From NCBI GenBank assembly GCA_017990305.1, contig JAGNOB010000036.1, positions 1 to 9,109 of the forward strand: a stretch of DNA of 9,109 bases. The letters are read 5' to 3'. The translations under genes were made by a program, and so were the position numbers. Below, one piece after another: positions 1 through 6,141 of this stretch (position 1 is the stretch's first letter; every line of letters begins with the position of its first letter). The stretch is from Leucobacter sp. (lineage in GTDB: Bacteria > Actinomycetota > Actinomycetes > Actinomycetales > Microbacteriaceae). Under the pieces are notes generated by a model. The model was not told the DNA's origin, searched no databases, and saw only the letters and a list, made by a program, of their open reading frames with translations.

Positions 1-2
1 CA

Positions 3-725
3 GCGGGTGCATCCCGCCGAGATCTGCGCGTGCTCAACATGCTGTCGGGGGAGCGCGAGCTCTCCGAGCACATGCGGGAGCGGCTCGAGCGTCGCGGAGG
101 CCGACTGTGGTCACTTGCTGACCGCGGCTGGATCACCCGTGCCGACGTAGAAGCGACACGCGCCAACGGTCTCACATGGCAGCTCACTGACGCGGGCGTG
201 GCGGCACGCGAGCGCTTGACCGCAATCACCGAGTCGGTGCGCGATCGGATCGAGGGCTCGGTTTCCCCGGAGGATCTCGCCACGACCGCGGCGTCGCTTG
301 AGGCAATCGCCACCGAATTCGGGTGGACCGAGGGCATGAGACTGCCGCGCGGACACCGTGGCGGTGGGCGAGGCCACGGCCGCTATCGCGGGCAGGTTCA
401 CGGCCACGAGCGGGGACAGGGCAATCACGACGGCCACGGACACGGACACGGACACGGACATGCGCACAGCCACGGGCACTGCCACAACCATGGCGAGGGC
501 GCTGGCCGGGGTAACGGGTGCGGGGCCCAGTTCGGGCCCGGCCACCAGTTCGGCCCCGACCACCACTTCGGGCCCGGTCACGAAGGCGGTCACGGCTTCG
601 GCCGAGGCCGTGGCCGTGGCTACGGCGGCAATCCCGGTGAAGGTCACCGCCCGCGCGCTGGCCGTGGAGAGGCGTTTGAGCGCGGCTTCGTTGCCGGCTT
701 CGCGGCGTCGCGCGACAGCGCATAA
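3..725 (+). CDS. MarR-like winged-helix protein with Gly/His-rich C-terminal tail (5' end cut by window)
   Basis: The frame is open from the window edge, and GTG at 30 is only the first internal start codon. The residues before it (ASRRDLR) run smoothly into a helical segment, so the true start probably lies upstream. The first ~60 visible residues look like the second half of a winged-helix DNA-binding domain: a helix-rich stretch, then LADRGWIT and WQLTDAG, the wing-like pattern of MarR-type regulators. A charged helical stretch (SVSPEDLATTAASLEAIA) follows. From about residue 105 after the GTG the protein becomes Gly/His-rich, with an alternating GH run, HSHGHCHNH and three (Q/H)FGP(G/D)H units. 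It ends in a less repetitive segment, EAFERGFVAGFA, which may be a conserved tail. His/Gly runs usually bind Ni, Zn, Cu or Co, so a metal-responsive regulator or metal-buffering protein is plausible. That role is inferred. I do not recognise a named gene. The TAA at 723 is followed by a strong hairpin. Confidence 0.72.
   Translation, partial: AGASRRDLRVLNMLSGERELSEHMRERLERRGGRLWSLADRGWITRADVEATRANGLTWQLTDAGVAARERLTAITESVRDRIEGSVSPEDLATTAASLEAIATEFGWTEGMRLPRGHRGGGRGHGRYRGQVHGHERGQGNHDGHGHGHGHGHAHSHGHCHNHGEGAGRGNGCGAQFGPGHQFGPDHHFGPGHEGGHGFGRGRGRGYGGNPGEGHRPRAGRGEAFERGFVAGFAASRDSA
435..458 (+). repeat. Four perfect tandem copies of hexamer CACGGA
   Basis: Units start at 435, 441, 447 and 453. 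They keep the reading frame and encode alternating His and Gly in the metal-binding-like tail of the winged-helix protein. Because the unit is six bases, slippage would change the number of His-Gly pairs without breaking the frame. Confidence 0.9.
528..581 (+). repeat. Three imperfect 18-base coding repeats, (Q/H)FGP(G/D)H
   Basis: Units at 528-545, 546-563 and 564-581 encode QFGPGH, QFGPDH and HFGPGH. They lie just after the His-Gly run and enlarge the Gly/His-rich tail. The small differences between units show they are older or under protein-level selection, unlike the perfect hexamer array upstream. Confidence 0.85.
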
Positions 726-744
726 CTGGCTGCTGTCACTATTC

Positions 745-780
745 GAAGGGCCGACATCCCACAGCGGGTGTCGGCCCTTC
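745..780 (+). terminator. Strong hairpin terminator after the winged-helix gene
   Basis: GAAGGGCCGACA (745-756) is exactly complementary to TGTCGGCCCTTC (769-780). Three more inner pairs, one of them a G-T wobble, leave a six-base loop. The stem starts 20 bases after the stop codon. No T-run follows, which is common for actinobacterial terminators. The stem is symmetrical, so it could also act on transcripts from the other strand, but no minus-strand gene ends here. Confidence 0.7.
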
Positions 781-837
781 GGCGTACCTTGAGCTGCGAC
801 TTCCACAGTTTCTCGGCAGCGAGGCGAACGCGCCGAA

Positions 838-850
838 TACACTGAGGATG
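838..850 (+). promoter_or_regulatory. Possible -10 element (TACACT) giving a leaderless pta mRNA
   Basis: TACACT at 838-843 fits the TAnnnT pattern of actinobacterial -10 boxes. The expected transcription start, seven bases on, is position 850, which is the G of the pta GTG codon. No good -35 box is visible at 16-19 bases upstream. The only Shine-Dalgarno-like string (GAGG, 844-847) is two bases from the start codon, too close to work well. Both facts favour leaderless translation, but the call rests on one hexamer. Confidence 0.35.
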
Positions 851-2955
851 TGGCAGTCAGTATCTATCTCACATCCGCCGAGGGTCGCACTGGAAAGAGC
901 GCCGTAGCGCTCGGCGTGCTTGATGCGCTGAAGGCTGGCGTGCCGCGCGTGGGTATTTTTCGCCCGGTGATTCGCTCCCGTGATGAGCGCGACCGGGTGC
1001 TCGAGCTGTTGCGGGGTCGCGCAACGGCGACCGCTTCGTACGATGAGTGCGTCGGCGTCACGTACGAGGAGCTCGCGCGTGACTCCGACGAGGCTATGGC
1101 TGCGATCGTGAGTAGCTATCGGGCGCTGCGCGAGCAGTGCGACGCGATCGTGGTTGTGGGGTCTGACTATACCGACGTAGCCGCGCCCACTGAGCTCGCG
1201 ACGAACGCGCGGATCGCCGCAAACCTCGATTCACCTGTGCTGTTGGTGGTGGGAGGCCGCGACATGGCCGAACAGGAGGTACTCGGTCAGTCGAGTGCCC
1301 GCGCAGCGAATACGCTCGCGCAGATCGTGGACCTGAGCATTGCCGAACTGCACGAGGAGCACGCGAGCGTGCTTGCGACGCTCATCAACAGGGCTGATTC
1401 CGCAGCCCTCGATGAGATCGTGGCCGCCGTCACCGAGGTGGTTCCCGAGGGCACCGCCGTCTGGGCCCTCCCTGAGGAGCCGAAGCTTGTCGCCCCGCCG
1501 GTCGCCGAGGTGATGCGGGCCGTTGACGGTCATCTTGTCCGCGGCAGTGCTGAACTGTTGAGTCGCGAGGTGACGCAGATTGTCATCGCTGGCATGTCAA
1601 TGACGAATGTGTTGCCGCGGCTGCTCGAGGGGGCGGTTGTGGTGATCGCGGCGGATCGGGCGGAGACGCTCCTCGCCGTGTCCATTGCGCACGAAGCGGA
1701 GGGTTTCCCGACGCTCGGTGCAGTCGTGCTCAACGGTGACTTTGAGATCTCTGAAGACGTGGAGCGGCTGCTCGACGGCGTGGGTGCGGTGCTTCCCGTG
1801 ATCCGCACCCCGCACGGCACTTTCGAGACCGCCCAGCGCGTCGTGAATGCCCGCGGGCTCCTCACCGAGGAGTCACCGGTGAAGTTCGATACCGCGCTCG
1901 CCCTCTTTGAGGAGCACGTCGACACTCGCGATCTGCGTGAACGGCTTCGGCTGCACCGTGGGAGCGTGCGCACACCAGCGATGTTCGCCTACGATCTATT
2001 TGCTCGCGCGGCGAAGGCAGACGCGCATATCGTGCTGCCCGAGGGGCATGACGACAGGATTCTTCGTGCGACAAGCACGCTGCTTGCGCGCGGTGTCGCC
2101 AAGCTCACGCTGCTCGGCGAGGAGAGCGCGATCCGTAAGCGCGGGGCCGAGCTCGGGCTAGCGATCGAGGGTGCGGCCGTGATCGACCCCGAGACCTCGC
2201 CTTTGCTCGGCGAGTTCGCCGCAGAGTACGCGAAGCTGCGCGCGCACAAGGGCATCACGCTGGAGGACGCGCGCGATCGGATGACCGACGTGAGTTACTT
2301 CGGCACGATGCTCGTTCACCTGGGGCTTGCCGACGGGATGGTGTCGGGCGCCGCGAACACGACCGCACACACGATCCGGCCGAGTCTCGAGTTCATCAAG
2401 ACCAAGCCCGGTGTCTCGGTCGTCTCAAGCGTGTTCTTCATGGCGCTCGCTGACCGGGTACTCGTCTACGGCGATTGCGCGGTGAACCCGGATCCGAACG
2501 CCGCCCAACTCGCAGATATCGCGGCGTCCTCGGCGGAGACGGCTGAGCAATTCGGGGTGGAACCACGCATTGCGATGCTTTCGTATTCGACGGGGGAGTC
2601 TGGCTCGGGCGCCGAGGTCGACAAGGTCCGCGAGGCGACCGCGTTGGTGCGAGAGAGCCATCCGGAGCTGCTCGTTGAGGGGCCGCTGCAGTACGACGCA
2701 GCGATTGACCCCGAGACCGGCGCATCGAAGCTCCCCGGCTCGCAGGTTGCAGGCCACGCGACCGTGTTCATATTCCCTGACCTGAATACGGGCAACAATA
2801 CGTACAAGGCTGTGCAGCGCTCGGCGGGCGCAATCGCTGTGGGGCCGGTGCTGCAGGGCCTCAACAAGCCAGTGAACGACCTCTCTCGAGGAGCTACCGT
2901 GCAGGACATTCTCAACACCGTCGCGATCACAGCAGTGCAGGCTGGCGAGCGATGA
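850..2955 (+). CDS. pta: Phosphate acetyltransferase, long three-domain form
   Basis: Pta converts acetyl-CoA and phosphate to acetyl phosphate and CoA in the cytoplasm, or the reverse when acetate is used. The 701 residues match the long form of the family (about 690-715). The N-terminal ~215 residues form a P-loop, dethiobiotin-synthetase-like domain beginning SIYLTSAEGRTGKS (GKS at 15-17). A DRTGG-type regulatory domain follows (about 220-330). The catalytic PTA/PTB domain starts near residue 378 (MFAYDLFARA) and contains PEGHDDR (from 397), YSTGESGSGAEVDKV (from 579), GPLQYDAA (from 611) and FPDLNTGNN (from 642). The GTG at 850 is chosen because the protein then begins exactly at the first beta strand, as in relatives; the overlapping ATG at 848 is in another frame. 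Its stop overlaps the ackA start by four bases, so the two are translationally coupled. In the long enzymes the extra N-terminal domains are linked to allosteric control. The gene is intact. Confidence 0.97.
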   Translation: MAVSIYLTSAEGRTGKSAVALGVLDALKAGVPRVGIFRPVIRSRDERDRVLELLRGRATATASYDECVGVTYEELARDSDEAMAAIVSSYRALREQCDAIVVVGSDYTDVAAPTELATNARIAANLDSPVLLVVGGRDMAEQEVLGQSSARAANTLAQIVDLSIAELHEEHASVLATLINRADSAALDEIVAAVTEVVPEGTAVWALPEEPKLVAPPVAEVMRAVDGHLVRGSAELLSREVTQIVIAGMSMTNVLPRLLEGAVVVIAADRAETLLAVSIAHEAEGFPTLGAVVLNGDFEISEDVERLLDGVGAVLPVIRTPHGTFETAQRVVNARGLLTEESPVKFDTALALFEEHVDTRDLRERLRLHRGSVRTPAMFAYDLFARAAKADAHIVLPEGHDDRILRATSTLLARGVAKLTLLGEESAIRKRGAELGLAIEGAAVIDPETSPLLGEFAAEYAKLRAHKGITLEDARDRMTDVSYFGTMLVHLGLADGMVSGAANTTAHTIRPSLEFIKTKPGVSVVSSVFFMALADRVLVYGDCAVNPDPNAAQLADIAASSAETAEQFGVEPRIAMLSYSTGESGSGAEVDKVREATALVRESHPELLVEGPLQYDAAIDPETGASKLPGSQVAGHATVFIFPDLNTGNNTYKAVQRSAGAIAVGPVLQGLNKPVNDLSRGATVQDILNTVAITAVQAGER

Positions 2956-4151
2956 ACGCCGTACTCGTCGTGAACTCCGGCTCCTCTTCGATCAAGTACC
3001 AGGTGATCGAGGAGGGGACCGGCTCCCGGCTTGCCCACGGCCTCGTCGAGCGGATCGCTGAGCGCGGCGCCGGCCGCGTCGTCCACACAGGCAGCCAGGG
3101 CGAGACCATCGTGGAGGGGGACATCCCGGATCACGCAGCTGGGTTCGCAGCAATCGTCGAACGCTTCGCCGAATCCGGGACGCCGATTGAATCCCTCGGA
3201 ATCGTCGCCGTCGGACACCGTGTGGTGCACGGGGGTAGCGAGTTCATCGCGCCGACGCTCATTGACGACGAGGTAGCAGAGCGCATTCTCGAGCTCGCCG
3301 AACTCGCGCCGCTGCACAACCCGGGACACTACGCTGCGATCGTTGCCGCCCGCGCAGTGTTCCCCGAACTCCCGCATGTCGCGGTCTTCGACACCGCCTT
3401 CCACCAAACCATGCCCGAGAAGGCATACACCTACGCGGTCGACCGCGAGCTCGCCGCTGAGCACGGGATCCGCAGGTACGGCTTCCACGGAATCTCGCAC
3501 TCGATCGTCTCGCGGCGTGCCGCGCACCACCTTGGCCGCCCACTCGGGTCACTCAAACAGATTGTGCTGCACCTCGGCAATGGTGCCTCGATGTGCGCGA
3601 TCGACGGTGGCCGCTCGGTCGACACCTCTATGGGGCTCACTCCGCTTGAGGGTCTCGTGATGGGCACCCGATCGGGCAACATAGACGCTGGCGCGATCCT
3701 GCATCTGCTGCGGCGCGGCGTAAGCATCGACGACGTGGATCGTGAACTGAACAAGCGCTCCGGGTTCCTCGGGATGACAGGAACGATTGATTTCCGCGAC
3801 GTTCGCGCAGCCGCGGCTGCGGGCGATGCCGCCGCGCAGCTCGCCATCGAGGTCTACGTGCATCGTGCCAGGCACTACCTGGGGGCGTACCTTGCTGTGC
3901 TCGAGGGCGCAGACACGATCGTCTTTACCGCTGGCCTCGGCGAGAACGGCCCCGATCTGCGCGCGCTGATCTGCGCCGGCTTCGAATGGTGTGGACTTCG
4001 CCTCGATCCAGTCCGCAATGAGTCGCCCGCATCCGGTCCCCGCGTCATTAGCGCCGAGGGGTCGAAGATCACTGTCCTCGTCGTGCCGACCGATGAGGAA
4101 GCGGAGATCGCCAAGCAGAGTACTGCGCTGGTAGCGACGCTACCTCAGTAG
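2952..4151 (+). CDS. ackA: Acetate kinase
   Basis: AckA transfers phosphate from acetyl phosphate to ADP, giving acetate and ATP, and completes the Pta-AckA overflow or acetate-activation route in the cytoplasm. The 399 residues match the usual length (about 395-405). The ASKHA-fold phosphate motif VNSGSSSIKY sits at 7-16, with Asn-8 as the conserved metal/phosphate residue. Others visible are GHRVVHGG with Arg-90, LHNP with His-122, FDTAFHQ with Asp-147, YGFHGISH with His-179, HLGNGAS, MGTRSGN with Arg-240, FTAGLGENGP, and TDEEAEIA near residues 380-387 supplying the C-terminal Glu. All recognised catalytic positions are present, so the enzyme should be active. ATG at 2952 lies in the ATGA overlap with pta and has only a weak ribosome site (GGCGAG), which fits coupling. 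A minor alternative is the related propionate kinase; the pta linkage argues for acetate. Confidence 0.98.
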   Translation: MNAVLVVNSGSSSIKYQVIEEGTGSRLAHGLVERIAERGAGRVVHTGSQGETIVEGDIPDHAAGFAAIVERFAESGTPIESLGIVAVGHRVVHGGSEFIAPTLIDDEVAERILELAELAPLHNPGHYAAIVAARAVFPELPHVAVFDTAFHQTMPEKAYTYAVDRELAAEHGIRRYGFHGISHSIVSRRAAHHLGRPLGSLKQIVLHLGNGASMCAIDGGRSVDTSMGLTPLEGLVMGTRSGNIDAGAILHLLRRGVSIDDVDRELNKRSGFLGMTGTIDFRDVRAAAAAGDAAAQLAIEVYVHRARHYLGAYLAVLEGADTIVFTAGLGENGPDLRALICAGFEWCGLRLDPVRNESPASGPRVISAEGSKITVLVVPTDEEAEIAKQSTALVATLPQ

Positions 4152-4236
4152 TCCTCACTCGGGTCCCATCTGGCGTCAAAGCCAGGCTTCGAACGCGCCA
4201 ATTAGCGGTGCCGCTCGCGAGGCCCGTAATCGCGTT

Positions 4237-4255
4237 CCCGCCTAGTGCTGGCGGG
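4237..4255. terminator. GC-only hairpin, candidate terminator of pta-ackA
   Basis: CCCGCC (4237-4242) pairs perfectly with GGCGGG (4250-4255) around a seven-base loop. It lies 86 bases after the ackA stop and has no T-run. It is the most stable short stem in the spacer and the best visible candidate for ending the acetate operon transcript, but six pairs is modest. Confidence 0.35.
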
Positions 4256-4349
4256 CGATTCCGGACGCCAAACTGGCCCAGAAATCCGGTGCTCCGCGAT
4301 CTGCGCCAACTTCTCCGCAATCTTCCACGGAATCAGCAGCACAATCGAC

Positions 4350-4370
4350 CCCACCAGCTTTGCTGGGGGG
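4350..4370. other. Hairpin upstream of the importer operon
   Basis: CCAGC (4354-4358) pairs with GCTGG (4362-4366) around a TTT loop, and three further C-G pairs follow after one A-G mismatch. It ends eight bases before the AAAGGA site of the candidate leader ORF. It could be a terminator, an attenuator in the importer 5' leader, or a chance stem. The C-run/G-run character makes it fairly stable. Confidence 0.3.
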
Positions 4371-4392
4371 CCACACTTAAAGGACACCAAAG

Positions 4393-4440
4393 ATGACTGG
4401 CAAAAGCAAAGGAGCGACGTGGCAACGACGACACGGATGA
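4393..4440 (+). CDS. Candidate 15-codon leader ORF
   Basis: ATG at 4393 has a good ribosome site, AAAGGA at 4379-4384, with an eight-base spacer. It opens a frame encoding MTGKSKGATWQRRHG and stops at TGA 4438-4440. That stop overlaps an in-frame ATG of the permease (4437-4439) in the ATGA arrangement typical of coupled genes. The peptide is strongly basic and matches nothing I know. It may be a translated leader controlling permease translation, a remnant of a frameshifted permease N-terminus, or chance. No amino-acid run typical of classical attenuators is seen. Confidence 0.3.
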   Translation: MTGKSKGATWQRRHG

Positions 4441-5306
4441 TACATCTTGGTCGTAAGGAGCGCCCGAAACGTGGGTCGCTGTTACTTCTCATTCCAGGAG
4501 TCGCCTCTGTGGTGCTGCTGGGCATTCTGCCGCTCTTTATTGTGGCGCGGAACAGTTTCGCGGTCGCCGATGATTACGGCGGCATAGTTGGCGGGTTCAC
4601 CCTCGAGCACTACGCAAAGCTCCTTGACCCCGTCTATTCGAAGACGCTGTTCTTCTCGCTCGGGCTCGGGCTCCTGAACACCCTGGTGTGTGTGGTCATT
4701 GGCTACCTCACCTCCTACTACATCGTGTCTCGACCGGAAGGAAAGCAAGGGTTCCTGCTGCTGCTCGTGATCATCCCGTTCTGGACTGACTTCCTCGTTC
4801 GTACGTTTGCATGGATCACGATTCTCGGCTCGGGCGGGCCGATAGCTGGTGTGCTCGGAATATTTGGACTCTCTGGTTTCTCGATGATCCCGAGTAACAC
4901 CGCGGTCATCTTGGGGCTGCTGTACTCGTTCCTCCCGACTGCGATCTTCCCGATCTACGCCTCTATGCGATCGATCGACGGTTCCCTCAAGGAAGCGGCG
5001 ACCGACCTTGGGTGCAGTTGGTGGGGAGTCCACCGCCGGGTCATTCTGCCGTTGAGCAGCCCCGGTATCCTCGGCGCCGCACTGCTGACCTTCATTCCGA
5101 CGATGGGAGTGTTTGTCATCCCAGTGCTGCTCGGCGGCGGCAAGGATCCACTTGTCGGAAACCTCATCGTGACCTTGTACACGGAGTTCCGTAACCAGCC
5201 GATGGGCGCCGCTGTGTCGATGGTGTTGCTCGTACTCATGGTCCTGTCGATGGCGCTTGTCGGCTTGCTGATGCGGCGCGTGTCGAACAAGAAGAAGGGA
5301 GCGTAA
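4419..5306 (+). CDS. potB: ABC transporter permease, spermidine/putrescine (PotB) type
   Basis: This is one of two membrane subunits of a Pot-class importer. From GTG 4419 it has 295 residues, a little longer than E. coli PotB (275). A basic N-terminus (GRKERPKRG, 11-19) precedes six predicted membrane segments near 20-45, 76-101, 111-134, 161-183, 216-238 and 264-285. The cytoplasmic EAA loop that docks on the ATPase is EAATDLGCSWWG from residue 192, ending in the usual ILPLSSPGI. The start is uncertain. GTG 4419 has AAGGAG (4409-4414) only four bases upstream. ATG 4437 lacks a ribosome site but could be reached by coupling from the small leader ORF. The long open stretch back to 4245 is not family-like. 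The potC-type gene follows after three bases. Class assignment is secure; the exact ligand is not. Confidence 0.93.
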   Translation: MATTTRMIHLGRKERPKRGSLLLLIPGVASVVLLGILPLFIVARNSFAVADDYGGIVGGFTLEHYAKLLDPVYSKTLFFSLGLGLLNTLVCVVIGYLTSYYIVSRPEGKQGFLLLLVIIPFWTDFLVRTFAWITILGSGGPIAGVLGIFGLSGFSMIPSNTAVILGLLYSFLPTAIFPIYASMRSIDGSLKEAATDLGCSWWGVHRRVILPLSSPGILGAALLTFIPTMGVFVIPVLLGGGKDPLVGNLIVTLYTEFRNQPMGAAVSMVLLVLMVLSMALVGLLMRRVSNKKKGA

Positions 5307-5309
5307 GCC

Positions 5310-6092
5310 ATGGATCGTATCGTGAACGGCATCGCCCGTGGCGTGTTCATCTTCCTCTACATTCCGATCGTTGCGGTGATTGTCTACTCGTTTAACGCTG
5401 CGGGAACGAACACGCGATTCGAAGGCCTTACCCTGCAGTGGTACGTCGAACTGTTCCAAGATGGCGCGCTCATGCAGACGCTGCGAACGAGCGCCATTGT
5501 CGCAGTGCTCGCCGCGACTGTCGCGACCGCGATCGGGATCATGTTTGCCCTCGGGCTGGCGCGGTACCGCGGACGCGGCAAGGGCGGCTTCATGGCGCTC
5601 ATTGCCCTGCCTCTCATCGTCCCCGAGATCGTGCTCGGTGTCGCGCTTCTCAGCGTGTTTAGCGCGACGAAGGTTCCGCTAGGTATTACGACGCTCGTGC
5701 TCGGCCACCTCATCGTCTCTCTGCCGCTGGCGACGCTCGTATTGATGAGTTCTGCAGCCATGCTCGACCCCAGCCTGCCAGAGGCCGCAACCGATCTCGG
5801 ATGCTCGCCATGGCAAACCTTTACCCGCGTCTACTTTCCCCTACTGCGTCCCGCGGTCGTCGCAGCGTGGCTGCTGAGTTTCACTACGTCGTTCTCCAAC
5901 ATCGTGATGTCCACCTTCTTGAGCGGCGTTGGATCGACGACGCTCCCACTGAAGATCTACTCGAGTCTGAAGACCGGTCTGACACCGAGTATTAATGCAC
6001 TCGGAGCATTGCTCATCCTGCTCACGCTTGTCATTGTGCTCGCGGTCGGTGTCTCGCAGATGCGACGCATTCTCGTTGACTCTAGGTCCTAA
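5310..6092 (+). CDS. potC: ABC transporter permease, spermidine/putrescine (PotC) type
   Basis: This is the second membrane subunit of the importer. It has 260 residues, close to E. coli PotC (264). Six hydrophobic segments are visible near 10-29, 62-84, 95-118, 125-147, 180-200 and 229-250. The EAA loop is EAATDLGCSPWQ from residue 158, followed by RVYFPLLRP. It nearly repeats the loop of the partner permease, as expected for a heterodimer sitting on an ATPase dimer. LPLKIYSSLKTG before the last helix is typical of PotC-type proteins. ATG 5310 is well supported: AAGGGAG at 5295-5301 lies eight bases upstream, inside the end of the previous gene, and the three-base gap shows tight operon organisation. 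A short hairpin follows the stop. No defect is seen. Confidence 0.95.
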   Translation: MDRIVNGIARGVFIFLYIPIVAVIVYSFNAAGTNTRFEGLTLQWYVELFQDGALMQTLRTSAIVAVLAATVATAIGIMFALGLARYRGRGKGGFMALIALPLIVPEIVLGVALLSVFSATKVPLGITTLVLGHLIVSLPLATLVLMSSAAMLDPSLPEAATDLGCSPWQTFTRVYFPLLRPAVVAAWLLSFTTSFSNIVMSTFLSGVGSTTLPLKIYSSLKTGLTPSINALGALLILLTLVIVLAVGVSQMRRILVDSRS

Positions 6093-6106
6093 CCGCACCG
6101 TTGCGG
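6093..6106 (+). other. Small intra-operon hairpin after potC
   Basis: CCGCA (6093-6097) pairs with TGCGG (6102-6106) around a four-base loop, beginning directly after the potC stop codon. It has no T-run and sits 35 bases before the binding-protein start, so it is unlikely to be a full terminator. Importer operons often use stems here to stabilise or process mRNA, since the binding protein is needed in excess. That role is inferred. Confidence 0.3.
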
Positions 6107-6141
6107 CCTGGCACTCCCACCCCTTCGAAAGGAACAGAATT

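Larger units (their letters stand above)
4202..4375 (-). pseudogene. Possible 3' relic of a convergent gene
   Basis: Read on the minus strand, this segment encodes a hydrophobic-to-amphipathic helix (KLVGSIVLLIPWKIAEKLAQ) followed by a polar, Arg-rich tail. It ends in TAA at 4204-4202, 50 bases beyond the ackA stop. Codons are mostly G- or C-ending, like real genes here. No ribosome site precedes any in-frame start (the GTG codons in the helix have none), and the upstream part of the frame runs into the permease N-terminus, where the peptide looks random. It may be the tail of a deleted gene convergent with ackA. Chance is a real alternative, since other frames here are also open and G/C-ending. 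I recognise no family. Confidence 0.2.
4152..4418. other. Spacer between ackA and the importer operon, with hairpins and relic-like sequence
   Basis: This 267-base stretch separates the two operons. It holds a weak hairpin at 4170-4185 (CTGGC/GCCAG), a GC-only hairpin at 4237-4255 and a third at 4350-4370. It also holds a minus-strand segment with coding-like codon use (4202-4375), a 15-codon candidate leader ORF (4393-4440) and the ribosome site of the first permease. It should contain the importer promoter, but I find no convincing -35/-10 pair. The + strand frame of the permease is open back to 4245, but that upstream part has no family-like sequence and no ribosome site. Confidence 0.6.

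Noticed and set aside
1..18. Small hairpin-like string at the window edge (GCGGG/CCCGC)
   Set aside because: It lies within the open frame of the partial first gene and is most likely ordinary GC-rich coding sequence.
111..842. Long minus-strand frame opposite the winged-helix gene
   Set aside because: It is the antisense of the Gly/His-rich region, giving Ala/Val runs with no family pattern, and the + strand frame has clear protein structure. High-GC DNA often leaves such antisense frames open.
2466..3530. 354-codon minus-strand frame spanning the pta-ackA junction
   Set aside because: It lies wholly opposite two highly conserved enzymes with intact motifs, has no recognisable domain, and is expected as a codon-bias shadow.
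4245..4418. Upstream extension of the first permease frame
   Set aside because: The extra 58 residues show no membrane or permease pattern, the ATG-less start at 4245 has no ribosome site, and permeases of this class begin near the basic segment just before the first helix.
4482..5459. 325-codon minus-strand frame opposite the two permeases
   Set aside because: The peptide is a low-complexity Arg/His/Glu/Gln-rich string, typical of the antisense of hydrophobic membrane-protein codons.
5995..6141. Upstream extension of the binding-protein frame
   Set aside because: It overlaps the end of the second permease, and the lipoprotein signal peptide with its ribosome site fixes the start at 6142.
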